Source: Prorocentrum cordatum (lineage: Eukaryota > Sar > Dinophyceae > Prorocentrales > Prorocentraceae). Taken from it: a stretch of DNA of 64,000 nucleotides. The position numbers and the translations under genes were made by a program. The stretch is taken from NCBI GenBank assembly GCA_963575745.1, contig CAUYUJ010003651.1:1-64000 (forward strand), given 5' to 3'. Every line of letters begins with the position of its first letter. Positions within the stretch are counted from its first letter, which is position 1. This document shows, one piece after another, positions 22,911 to 33,289 of this stretch. The notes beneath the pieces are model-generated. The model made no database searches. It was given only the letters and a program-made list of their open reading frames with translations, and was not told where the DNA came from.

Positions 22911-23787
22911 ATGCTGTCGAAGGCTACCGCAGTGATGCGAGTCGGGTTGCTTCAGCGATTGTGGGACATTCGACGCATGAATGAAGTCGCGCGTATCGCC
23001 TCGCTCGCAAAGAAGCCCCCAAAAGCCAGCATACCTTTCACCATGCGTTCTGCGGCGCTACGGTGGCGAGGATGAGGATGAGCACGTGGAGGATTAGGAT
23101 GGGGATGAGGAGGGGGAGGAGGGGGAGCAGGATAAGGATGAGGAGGGTGAGTATTGTGAGGGACCAAGAGATACGACAAATTACTCCGTTGGGTGGCTGA
23201 TAAACCACGCTCCCCGAGTCACCGGGGCCAAAGTAATCAATGTCTGGAGTTTGGGCGTCTGGGAACATAAACAATATTGCCATGGGGAGCTCAGGGAGAG
23301 GGGGGAATGAGGCGACAACTGCGAAGGGAGGGGCGGGGGTGTTTTTTCGGATGACCCTCGAATGCCCTCTGCGACCTGGGAAGCGGTGTCGTACGTGCCT
23401 ATAGCCCACGGGCCCTCCTTCACAATCCTCCACATCCTCATGCAATCCTCCCCATCCACACCCGCAGCATTGCCAACCTTGGCAGTTGTTTCATGCCGGC
23501 TTTTTTGCCTGTCCAGCTTGGGGGTCCTGGGCCCCCCCCCTGCTGCTGTGCCGCTGCGTCTGCCCTACCCTCATCTTGACAATAGCCGCTTCAGCGACAT
23601 GTCGTCAGATTTGGTGCAGTGGCAATTGACCTTGGGAAGCGCCATGCCAGTCACAATTGACACGGGATATGTACTCGTATCTGCGTCGGCCAATCCTCAG
23701 CCGAACAACTCGTGCGTGGTGAAACCAGTTGACCTCGCGGGCGCGCAGTGCATTCCGATCATCAAGACCGACCCCAAGCTTCTGTAG
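22911..23787 (+). CDS. Hypothetical small protein, two exons, ends at an in-frame TAG
   Basis: Exon 1 is 22911-23062, starting MLSKATAVMRVGLLQ and ending in phase 2 at a GT donor. Exon 2 starts at 23517 after TGTCCAG and restores the frame, reading LGVLGPPPAAVPLRLPYP and then SSDLVQWQLTLGSAMPV to a TAG at 23785. The spliced product is 140 residues. The first 50 residues are basic and amphipathic and could be an organelle targeting peptide. The start codon lies only 98 bp after the previous stop on the same strand, so the two genes form a tight tandem pair. After the TAG the same frame stays open to 24342 with equally protein-like sequence, so the gene may be longer with a premature stop. No family is recognised. 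Confidence 0.55.
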
Positions 23788-23805
23788 ACGATTGGTTCAT
23801 TGGAG

Positions 23806-24342
23806 ATGGTCGACTACCTGACTAAGAAGCGCAACAGGTTCGTAGAGGACGCTCGGGAGCAGTCCGCAGATGCAGTCGACCCGCTGGCACAGCCAGGAGC
23901 TGACGTACCTGCAGGAGGGCAACGGTCGAAGAGGTCCAAGCGTGAGACTGTGGACGCCATGGACCCCTTGGTGACCATCCCAGTGGTGACCGCTGACGGC
24001 AGATCTCATCAAGTACAGGTGGTACCTACCGCCAGCGAACGGAGCAACCTCACCATTGCGCTCACGTCCGATGCTATGGAGTTGCTTCGTATGGCCCCAC
24101 AGCCTCAGGTGGGGGACCAGGGCGAGGTTTACCCGATCCTTGATTTCGATGGCACGCCAAATGTCCAATGGCTGGCACGGCGGTTTGCTCTTGCGACGCA
24201 CTACTACAATGGTGTCAAGTGGGCGACCAAGGAGATGAAGGTAACAGTCGGCCCCGCAGACACATGCATGGATGATGCCTTCAAGAGGGCTGCCGAAACG
24301 CTCCAGGCTTTCTACGCCCGTAGCCACGTAGAGCCGAAGTAG
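23806..24342 (+). CDS. Hypothetical protein, in frame with the preceding gene
   Basis: This frame begins MVDYLTKKRNRF at 23806 and runs 178 codons to TAG at 24340. It has a Lys/Arg patch (QRSKRSKR) near residue 45, followed by compact sequence (DPLVTIPVVTADGRSHQ) and a C-terminal part that looks globular. It shares the reading frame of the exon ending at 23787 and is separated from it by one TAG and six sense codons. It is either a separate short gene or the C-terminal half of one protein of about 320 residues interrupted by a stop. I cannot decide from sequence alone. No family is recognised. Confidence 0.5.
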   Translation: MVDYLTKKRNRFVEDAREQSADAVDPLAQPGADVPAGGQRSKRSKRETVDAMDPLVTIPVVTADGRSHQVQVVPTASERSNLTIALTSDAMELLRMAPQPQVGDQGEVYPILDFDGTPNVQWLARRFALATHYYNGVKWATKEMKVTVGPADTCMDDAFKRAAETLQAFYARSHVEPK

Positions 24343-24640
24343 ATGTGAGTATTTTATGTGTGGCTGTGATCTGACGGTCTGCAGTTAGTTTGTGAGCTAG
24401 CTGGTGTGTGCTGAATGGTGGGGCGTAGAGTTTTGTAGAACCCACTGTCAGCGAGCTCGCGATGACGTTGTAACCGATGGGGTTGAGCGGTACAGCGTCA
24501 TATTCCGCCAGTGCACACGCATCCGTGGTCTAGAAATGAATCCAAAACACCTTCAGCACGCTTACTCGTTACAGTCAGTGTGGCTATCGGACTCTCTTGG
24601 GAATTTAATGGCAGTCAGTCTCCCGTCAGAACGGCCGGCT

Positions 24641-24820
24641 GGAGTATCGGATGCTCCAGATCCTACCTAGCATCTCGAGCAAATGCACGAGATGCTGCCT
24701 AGCACTTGGGGCATCACCCCCTTGATGATTCTCATAAGGAGTGGAATGCCCGATATGCTACGTAGCATCTGCGGCATGTGCTCCAGATGCTAGGTAGGAT
24801 CTGGGGCATCGGGGACTCGG
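24641..24820. mobile_element. Foldback (MITE-like) element
   Basis: The 26 bases at 24650-24675 match the reverse complement of 24785-24810 at 25 of 26 positions, and weaker pairing extends outward to about 24641 and 24820. A further related copy lies inside at about 24691-24716. The core is built from GATGCTCCAGATCCTA. The 180-bp structure sits between two genes and encodes nothing. Target-site duplications were not clear. Confidence 0.65.
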
Positions 24821-25144
24821 ATTATCCTGAATTAAGACCTGCGCACATTCTCAGGATTTGGAGCCCCAGCGTGACCCACATGAGCCCCGTCAGAGCCCAT
24901 GCTTTCGCGAAGATAACAGCATCGTGCAGCCATATATGTAGCATGGCAACCATACAAATATTCACCCACCTGACCCCCAATCTAATCACACTTACAATGT
25001 CAGTGTGGAAATTGGACATCCAACGACAGCTCATCCAGAAACACGGGTGCGCTCACCACGTACATGTGCGGAGGCGCTTGCACGTCGTCATTGGAGCCAT
25101 CGTGGGTTGCTCCTGGACAGGCTGCTCCGTAACGCAGTTTTTGG

Positions 25145-25162
25145 CGTAAGTCGTTTTGGCTC
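25145..25162 (+). other. Spliced-leader-like relic (weak to moderate)
   Basis: CGTAAGTCGTTTTGGCTC resembles the leader, with an intact TTTTGGCTC core, one inserted base and two substitutions. It lies 5' of the next gene on the same strand, but no ATG follows directly, so a 5' intron would be needed. Confidence 0.4.
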
Positions 25163-25203
25163 GTTTTCCTCGCAATCACAAGCTGTGGTGACGATTTCGG
25201 CAG

Positions 25204-27042
25204 GTTCGAGCGGTAGCGCTGGTGAGACCATCATCAGCGCTCTGAGAGCGCGGGCGAGCTTCTTGGATGCGCAGTCGAGCGCAGGAGTGGACGTGGGTGT
25301 CTGGAGGGCCCGCCAAGTCAAGGCCTTGATCTCCGTCATCTTGAGCACGACTGGTTTAACTATCGACATGGGCACAGATGTCTGCAGTGAGATTAACATT
25401 GGTCCTTGGTCTGGCGCTGGCAAAGTCGAGCTTTGCACTGCAGTAGACGAGGCGATAAGTTCGCCAGGGGCGGCGAGCGGCAGCCGCGACCAGCAGCACT
25501 GCGACTACCTGGAGAGCTACCTCACACCATCGGACTGGGCAGTGGTGACAGATACGTCCAAGTCGGAAGCCCCCAAGTTGATCGTGATAGCTGAACGCCT
25601 GGCCAAGCTGGGCACGCACTGCCCCGCGAAGTCGATCAAGAAGCGGGTCGCTGCCATCGTGCTCATCAAGGGCGTGGAACGCGTCCCCGACATTGCAACC
25701 GCGGGCGATTGGATGGACAGGGTTCAATCGAGAGTCAAGCTTCTTGATCCTGGCGCTGGTCGGTGGCCCTTCGCATACGTCACCAGGTATCCTGATTCAC
25801 CGTCAAGTCTGCCTCCATCGGTCTACACACACGCCTACGGCGACGAGCGCCCTGTGAGCCTTCCCGACTGGGGCACCCTTCGCAGGGATTCGATCATTAA
25901 GACCATCGGCACCAGGAATAACCATATCAATATTATGTCACTATCCGAAACCCCATCTGCAGTGGCGCCGTACAAAGCACCTGTTCCGACCATTGACCTG
26001 GGCCACTACACGGGCAACAAGGGCGGCTTCCACGAGATGGCGATGCTGGCGGGTGGGTTCATGCAGCACATGATGGAATGCATGCAGCACGGTGGCTTTG
26101 CGGCACAGAGCGGCAAGGGGAACCACATGCAGATGTTCGACCACATGCTCGGGGGCAAGGGCAGCGGCCACGGCGCACCCAACTACTACGACATGGGTTG
26201 GGGCAAAGGCGGCTATGGTGGGAATCCGTTCGCCTCTTTTGCGCCGCGACCTCCGCGGCCCCACGCCCCCGTCGGTGCCGAAGAGCATGGGCTGCCCTAC
26301 GTCGGCAAGGTGCCCCGCGCAGATCGTGGCGACCAAGCCGCTGCCGACGCCGGCGACGGCGCCGTCGCCACGGACACGGATGCCGCAACTGTTGTTCAAG
26401 CTGGGCTCGACGACGGCGCAGATGATGCCAGCGCCCTCGAGCAGCGGATGAAGCTCGTTTCGCAGGCTGCTGCGGAGCGGCGCGCCGGGGCACGCAGCGC
26501 TGCAGCGCGCAAGCGCCCAGCTGCTGCTGCTGCGCTCGATGACTTGCCGATGGGGGCCGCCGCCGTCGAGCCGACGGCATCGCCCAAAGCCAAGGCCAAG
26601 GCGATGGCCACCACGCCGAAGGGCAAGGCCAAGGCCAAGCCCAAGGCGTCGGCGCCTGCCAAGCCCCAGCCTGCGGCCTCAGCAGGCCACTGCACAAGCC
26701 AAACATCATGCACTCCTCATCCTTCTCTTCTCCTGTGGCATCTCGTCCTCCTCCATTCGCCCTCTCCGATTCACTCACTCTTCCTCCTCTTCGCCTCCCC
26801 TCCACGCCCTCCCTCCCATTGTTTCATATCCCCTTCCCCCATGGGGCAAATCCGCGAAGATAGACATTCGCGATTTGTTCACCAAGGAGACGATGAAGGG
26901 TAGCACCTTTCGGAAGTTTTGGAACAGGACCCACTCGGCTGCTCTCGCCAGGGCTCGCAAAGCTGGTCATCCTGACCCGAGCCAGTTTGCCGCGATGGCT
27001 GGTCGCCAGGCTGGCGTGTTTTTCAACAGGCACGCCAAATAA
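25204..27042 (+). CDS. Hypothetical protein with Met/His/Gly-rich centre and Lys/Ala tail
   Basis: The main exon runs from an inferred acceptor at 25203 to 26675; an intron 26676-26859 (GC-AG, 184 nt, phase 0) joins it to a last exon at 26860-27042 that ends in TAA. The 5' start is not resolved; the first in-frame ATG is in TIDMGTDV. The N-terminal 250 residues look globular. The centre (about 26030-26230) is unusual: MLAGGFMQHMMECMQHGG followed by Gly/Tyr/Met repeats, possibly metal-binding or low-complexity. An Ala/Asp linker and an AKAKAMATTPKGKAKAKPK basic stretch follow. The last exon reads IDIRDLFTKETMKGS and ends FFNRHAK. No family is recognised. Confidence 0.6.
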
Positions 27043-27602
27043 CGTAGCTAGGTATCGATCTGCACCTGAGCATGTTTGTAGGTTAATGCTAAAGCGAGCT
27101 TTTCATCGGGGAGCGAAGAGCCTTTCGCCTGATGCAGGTGCGCCACGTTCCTCTATGTCATCTGCGCATGTTTTCAGCTCGGCGCTAAGGATGCTATAGG
27201 GCACCTCGGCAACGCACTAGGGCAACAGCTAGCAACAGCAACGCATGTATATTGCATTAACAATGGGCAAGCACGCGCACTCTGCACCGCAATGCTCTGG
27301 CACTAGTCTGCCCTGTGTGATGCGACGGTTGCGCCCTTGAGCAACATGGAGTCTGATAAAATGGGGGGTGGGGTCTATCAACGCTATCCCGTCCCCCCTT
27401 GGAGCTCAGCATCACTGCCCCTTCCCTCACTCGCGCACGGCTAGGTAACACAAACGAATGGGGGGACAACATAAGAGCACAGCAATGAGGGACACGGACC
27501 AACACGAGGATATCAAAGAGATAAGTTTTTTTGCTGTTGAAGCGGGAACAGGTCCTCAAGGTCAAGTATTGTAACATCGATGATGCATGCGATCGAGGTC
27601 CC
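27043..27602. other. Intergenic region, nothing recognised
   Basis: No protein-like frame, repeat or RNA gene was seen between the stop of the previous gene and the spliced-leader relic. Confidence 0.6.
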
Positions 27603-27626
27603 ACCGTAAATCATGTTTGGCTCAAG
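27603..27626 (+). other. Spliced-leader relic (strong, with a small insertion)
   Basis: The first six bases (ACCGTA) and the last eleven (TTTGGCTCAAG) equal the canonical dinoflagellate leader; the middle has two extra bases. The start codon of the next gene follows 40 nt downstream on the same strand. Confidence 0.75.
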
Positions 27627-27666
27627 CCCTCAGCTAATTCAGGCACAACCCACTCGTTGAAATTCA

Positions 27667-29932
27667 GTGGCTCCGATGCCCAGGCGGCTTCGGGACCTTG
27701 CCCGAGATAGTTATGTCACTGTCCAGGGGATGTCGAGACTCATGGATGCAATCCGCGATGAAGGTCTGCCCGACGCATTCCCACCCGCAACGATTACCAG
27801 AGATAAACACCAAGCTGCATTTCGCACGACGTCCTTTGGGCCACTTGTGCAAGAGCTGCAGGTTCCCATCGCTGGCCAGAAGCGCCAACCCCTCTGGGTA
27901 CAGAACCCGTTCGCGTTCCTGGAGGTTGCCGCAGCTGAAAGCCATGCGTTTAGTGAATTCTTGCGGGGCGTGCTGGGCCGCAGTCGCAACCGCCTCGACG
28001 TCATCGTCTACGCAGACGAGGCGACGGCGGGCAACCCGCTGGGAGAGCACCTGACACGCAAGTTTCAAGCGTGTTACTGGTCGGTGCATCGGGTAACCCA
28101 AGACCCGAGGAAGGGGAGGGATGGGAATAATGGGGGATGGGTGACCGTCGGGCATCGCGAAAGAAAATCATATTTTTTTTTGTTTTTTGATGTGGGCCCG
28201 TATGCCCCTCATGCAAACGCATTCCCTTTCTCGACGTTTTTTTCCTGGGGCGGATCGGGCCGACAGAAAACCTCTCATTGTGCAATGCCCGTCCGATTCG
28301 TCCATCCATGCCCTTTCCGCTTCCTCCAGGTTCGGCAGTGTGGTCTCCCAGAGCTGAGCTGCGAGTCCCTATGGGCAACCATATGCACTCTGCGATCATC
28401 GGAGGAAAAAAAAAAAAAAAAAAAAACCTGGTGGGATGAGCGAGGTGATGAAATTGGTGCTGAAGCAATTCTTTGGCCGACCTAGCGGCCCCGACCTGAG
28501 GGGCGGTGTGTTGCTGAACCTTCAAGGCGACGGTGGCCCTCGCTTGGTTCACGGTGAACTCAGCATGCTTCTTGCAGACGAGAGGGGGCACACATTTGCT
28601 CTACAGTGCAAGGGCGGTCAAGGCCACAAGACGTGCCTCTTCTGCAAAAACGTCTTGAACAAGAATAGTTCGTGGCTTCCCGATCCTTCAGGGCATTGTA
28701 TACCCGCCGCTGTCACCGATGTGTCCAGGTTCGATCGCCACACCGACCAGAGCATCAAAGGAGTCCAGAGGATTCCGAAAGAGAAGGCCGCACTAGGGAA
28801 GCACGGGCTAGATGCCTCCCAACAAGAACTGGGTTTCAACTATATCCCGGCTGGCCCCCGGCAGAACAGTGAGCTGTCCGTGAACGTTCCGACAACTGCA
28901 TGCTGGGATTGGATGCATGTGTACATGTGCGACGGCGTCTTCACTTCAGATGTCAACGCCTTATTTGATTTACTTTGTGTGGAGGATGGTAAGTCGACGC
29001 GCGAGTATATCCAACACTGGCAATGGCCTCGAGCATACGGTAACGCAGAGAAGGTATTCAACAAACGTGCGAAAGACAACCGCTGGGTTCCTGGTGGCAG
29101 TGCGTCGGAGCAGCCGTCATTATCTCCCGTGCTGCTCAAATTCTTACAAGAGGTCATCGTCCCGACGGGTCGCGAACCCTTGGCAGTGGAGAGTGCGATT
29201 CGGTTGTGTAAAATTGCAGAGCTACTTGCAATTGTGAATTCGGGACACGTGTCCCCTGTTGAGCTCGCTGACGCCATTGTGGAACACTTGGAGGCACACC
29301 AAGCGTGCTATTCTGATCCGTTATGGAAAAACAAAAATCATTGGACTCTCCATTTAACTCGGCAGCTTATGGAACACCGCTGCCTTATCGCCACGTTCGT
29401 CCATGAGCGCAAGAATCGATGCGTGAAAAAGTATGCCGACCATAAACAAAACACAACCAGTTTCGAGAAAGGCCTCCTAGTTGATATAACCTTGCAGTCC
29501 CTGCACGACTTAGGTGGTGCGTTTTTAAAGTCGCAGCTTCTGAACCCTAGGGAGGCTAGCAAGCGCCTCAAATCTGCGATTTTCCAAGTGGCTCCAGGCG
29601 CATGCAGTCAAAGTGTTCTTACAGCCAAGGCCCTGCATGTAAATGCAAGGGCGGTCCAGGCTGGCGACGTCGTGGCATATCGATCAACGCCTGGAGGCGA
29701 TATTAAGTTCGGCCTCGTGTATTTTTACGTCATGTGCGCAGGCGTGCTCAGGAGCTGCATTTCGGATTGGCCCGTCCAGGAGCTTTCGCACAATCACGCC
29801 AAATGCCTGAATCAGGTCTCGCCAGCTCTCTTAGATTCCAGCTTGCTTATCGAGAGTTGCATCTTTTGGCCTTGCTCAGAAGGACATGTCTCACAAGTTC
29901 TGTACCTAACAAAGCTGCACTCGAGGGCTTGA
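27667..29932 (+). CDS. Transposase-like protein (putative DDE/RNase-H fold), with intron and a poly-A interruption
   Basis: Exon 1 is 27667-28083, followed by a GT-AG intron 28084-28329. Exon 2 starts at 28330 and joins as YWSVRQCGLPEL. At 28406-28426 a run of 21 A separates it from the rest, which continues in another frame from about 28427 (GGMSEVMKLVLKQFFG) to TGA at 29930. The large 3' part has GDGGPRLVHGELS, a CLFC pair at 28634-28645, GLDASQQELGFNYIPAG, and WDWMH at 28904-28918. The acidic/CxxC/Asp-x-x-His order is shared with the gene at 13.0 kb, though the sequences are otherwise different. I infer a related transposase family. The poly-A run shifts the frame by one, so it is an intron, an indel, or a sign of decay. 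The SL relic upstream points to retroposition. Confidence 0.6.
28406..28426. repeat. Poly-A run inside a coding region
   Basis: Twenty-one consecutive A separate two coding parts that belong together but are in different frames. Confidence 0.9.
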
Positions 29933-29984
29933 GTGTATTGCAAAATTCGGATGGGGCCGATGTACACATGGCAACGGCATTTGA

Positions 29985-30145
29985 GGGATGAAGTCGAGCA
30001 GGAAGGAGGAGGAGGAGGAGGAGGAGGAGGAGGAGGACACACAGGAGGAGGAGGAGGAGGAGGAGGAGGAGAAGGAGGAGGAGAGGGAGGAGGATGACAG
30101 AGGAAGAGAAGGAGGAGGAGGAGGAGGAAGAGGAAGAACAGCAAA
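29985..30145. repeat. GGA-rich simple repeat
   Basis: GGA/GAG tract 3' of the transposase-like gene. It encodes only poly-Glu or poly-Arg frames. Confidence 0.9.
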
Positions 30146-30574
30146 CAAGAGGGTGAGAGCCGCTGTGCCCACAGCTCCTCCCGACCTCCTGTGTCGTCAC
30201 CTGGTGCACCGCGCAATAGCCTGTCGGCTAGCCGCATATACCCCCTTATATATAAACGCCTCTCGGCGGGAGTCCGCAAGCCCCCTCGAGGTTCAAGGTG
30301 GTGCTCTCGCCTCAGCGTGGGCCGCATTCCTCACGCTCGGAATGGCGCTCTTGCCTCAGAACTGGCCGCGCTCTAAAACTCGCGGGCGTGCTCTCGCTTC
30401 AGAAACGGCCACAACTTGTGGTTAGGAAGTGGGTTAACCTAGATCCAGATCTAGGTTATAAACTCCAGGTGATCTAGGTTATATCCTAGTTATGAAGTGG
30501 TCATAGAAGTGACTGAAAGAGGATTGGATCCAGATCTAAGTTGGTAATCCACTTAGGAACCACCAAGACGATTC
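30146..30574. other. Spacer with ATCCAGATCTAGG repeats
   Basis: No gene seen. Short repeats such as GATCTAGGTTATA occur two or three times at 30435-30490, resembling the flank of the first 13-bp array at 18740-18810. Confidence 0.5.
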
Positions 30575-31460
30575 AAGCACCCTCCCGGGCCCACCCTCCC
30601 GGGTCCACCCTTCCGGGCCACCCTCCCGGGCCACCCTCCCGGGCCACCCTCCCGGGCCCACCCTCCCGGGTCCACCCTCCTGCATGGGCCCACCCTCCCG
30701 GGCGCACCCTCCAGGGCCACCCTCCCGGGCCCGCCATCCCGGGCCCACCATCCCGGGCCCACCCTCCCGGGCCCACCCTCCCGGGCTCACCCTCCCAGGC
30801 CGCCCTCCCGGGCCCCACCCTCCCGGGCCCCGCCCTCGGGAACCCTCCCGGGGCCACCCTTTCGGGCCCCTCCCGGGCCACCCTCCCTGGCCACCCTCCC
30901 GGGCCACCCTCCCGGCCCACCCTCCCGGGCCACACCCTCCTGGGCCACCCTCCCGAGCCCACCCTCCCGGGCCACCCTCACGGGCCACCCTCCCGGTCCA
31001 ACACCACTCACAGGCACCTCCCCGGCACTTCCGGGGCCCACCCTCACGGGCCACCCTCTGGGGCCACCCTCCCAGGCCCACCCTCCGGCGCCCCACCCTC
31101 CCGGGGGCACCCCTCCCGGGCCACCCTCCCGGGCCCCGCCCTCGGGGACCCTCCCGGGCTCACCCTCGGGAGCCCCCCCGGGCCCACCTCCCGGGCCCAC
31201 CCTCCCGGGCCACCCTCCCGGACCACACCCTCCCGGGCCACCCTCCCGGGCCACCCTCCCGGGCCACCGTCCCGGGCTCCACCCTCGATCGCGGACCCTC
31301 CCGGGCCACCCTCACTCCCGGACCAACCTCCCGGGCCACCCTCCCCGGCCACCCTCCCGGGCCCACCCTCCCGGGCCACCCTCCCAGGCCCACCCTCCCG
31401 GGCCACCCTCCCAGGCCACCCACCCGGGCCACCTCCCGGGCCACCCTACGGGCCACCCTC
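30575..31460. repeat. 13-bp CCCGGG satellite array 2
   Basis: Same CCCTCCCGGGCCA unit as 16235-18715, here about 0.9 kb and more diverged. The long open frames in it are artefacts of the repeat. Confidence 0.95.
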
Positions 31461-31479
31461 GAAAGCATCTTGCGTTTAC

Positions 31480-31980
31480 GTTAAGTAGTCTACTACTAGT
31501 TGTACAAGCATACGTTTAACACAGTATAAGCACAACATAAACCACTATAAGTTCTCATGACTTGTTATAACGCACGCATAAATACTTAGCCAAGCCAGCT
31601 AACGTTTAGGGTGAGTTACGGCTCGTTAAGATACGTTAGGTTTTCTTAGCATCGCTACTAAGCGTTACGGTTGGTTTAGTAAGTATGCGCCTAACGCGAA
31701 CTAACCAAGCTAAGCCATGTTAACTCATGTTAAACCGTTGACATAAGCCAAGTTAAAGTTTAAGACAGCTTAGCCAACGTTAGCTAACGCGTTATAAGGA
31801 CGATCTGACATTTAACATGATTAAACATGTTTCAACACATTTTAACTTAATCCAACATGTGTTAACATACTTTAACACGATTTAACTAACACTTAACATG
31901 AGTTAGCATGAGTTAGCTAACCCTTTAACATAGTTAAAGATAGGTTAGCTAAGCCTTTTCATAAGATCAGCTGTCATTGT
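31480..31980. repeat. AT-rich region of degenerate palindromes
   Basis: Composition changes abruptly from GC-rich to AT-rich. GTTAAC, ACATGT and TTAACATG motifs recur in irregular spacing, especially at 31810-31930, so the stretch is rich in short inverted repeats. No coding frame of note. Confidence 0.7.
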
Positions 31981-31989
31981 TTGTACGCA

Positions 31990-32780
31990 CTGTTGTTGTG
32001 TATGGTTGTCAGGTCATGGTATGCTACAGAAGCAGTTGTCTCATGTGTTGTCCTGTTGGTTGCCTAATCGGGTTGTTCCGCATGCAAGTATTGTGTTTTT
32101 TTGGTTTTTGCGTGTGATTGGTTCGATGCATGTTGTTGTTGTTGTTGTTTTCTGTGGGTTGACATGTGTTGGTTCGATCACGATGTGGATCCGCAGTGGG
32201 TTTTTGTCGTGAAATCGGAGTGGTCTCTAAGTTGATTCCTGTTTTTTGTTTTTCCATGTAGGTTTGCATGTTGTGTTTCGACCATGATGTCTTACATTCA
32301 TTGTTTCCCCACCTGTTTTGCATGCGATATTAGGGAGACCATGCGCTGCACGTATTGTTTTTGTTCCTTTTGTTGCATGTGATATTGCGACGCTCGTTTG
32401 CTGCAAAGTGGTATTCCGATTATGGCGTGCTAACAATCTGAAATGGTTTCTCTATGTGTTTTCCGTGCGTTCTTTAGACCGTGGCGAGTTGCAGTTATGG
32501 CTGTCTCGCGTGTTTTCTTCAGTGTGTTTCAAGCGCGTTGCATGTGATATTGTGACTTTTTGCTTTGCACGCGGCATCCCGATCACGCTGTGTTACATAC
32601 TTTTATCGTATTTCGGATGGGAAGCTTGATCGGTGCATGTGTTTTCATTGGTTGCGCGTGTGGTGGTGCGATCATGATGTCGTGCACGGTTCGTGTTTTT
32701 TTTTTTTTTGGGGGGGGGGCGGTTGCCTCCCCCGATCAAGATGTTATCGGATTCGCGGGTGGTGCTTCAATCGCGGGTTA
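31990..32780. repeat. TG-rich region with diverged CGATCAYGATGT repeats
   Basis: The plus strand is enriched in T and G. A motif close to CGATCATGATGT appears near 32176, 32278, 32579 and 32670, and TGCATGTGATATTG near 32319, 32374 and 32539. This looks like an old tandem repeat. No gene supported. Confidence 0.55.
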
Positions 32781-33289
32781 GCGGGTGGTGCGGCTTGAGG
32801 TGCACGCGCGTTTGTTTGCCATGTTTTCGTCGCTGTTGTGTTGTGGTCATGCGTGTCGTGATGTGCCATTGAATTGGGCGTCCTGCGAGCTGCCGCCTCG
32901 CTGGTGCAAGCCCGCCCCCCGAGCTGCAGCCATCGGCTGGGAGCGATGTCCGTTCCGCCGATTGCACCTCCAGGCGCCGCCGCGCGGGCGCCGCCACCCG
33001 CCCCCAAGTCGGCGTTCGTCGCCGCGCATGGCGGCTCGGAGGCCGGCGCCAAGGCGAGTGGTTTTCCACCGCCCCCCCTCCGCGCGGCGCGCGGGGGTGC
33101 GCCCCGTTGAGGCCGCGGAGCTGCCGCCGACCGCGCCCGCCGCGAAGCGGGCGCGCCGCGACGCCGACTGCGCGGCGGAGAGGGCGGCGGCGACGCACCC
33201 GCAGATGCGGTACGCGACGAGCGACGACGAGAAGGAGGCTGGTCAGCCGACGCCGCGCAGGCCGCGGTGGGCGGACGAGCCGTGGTTCC

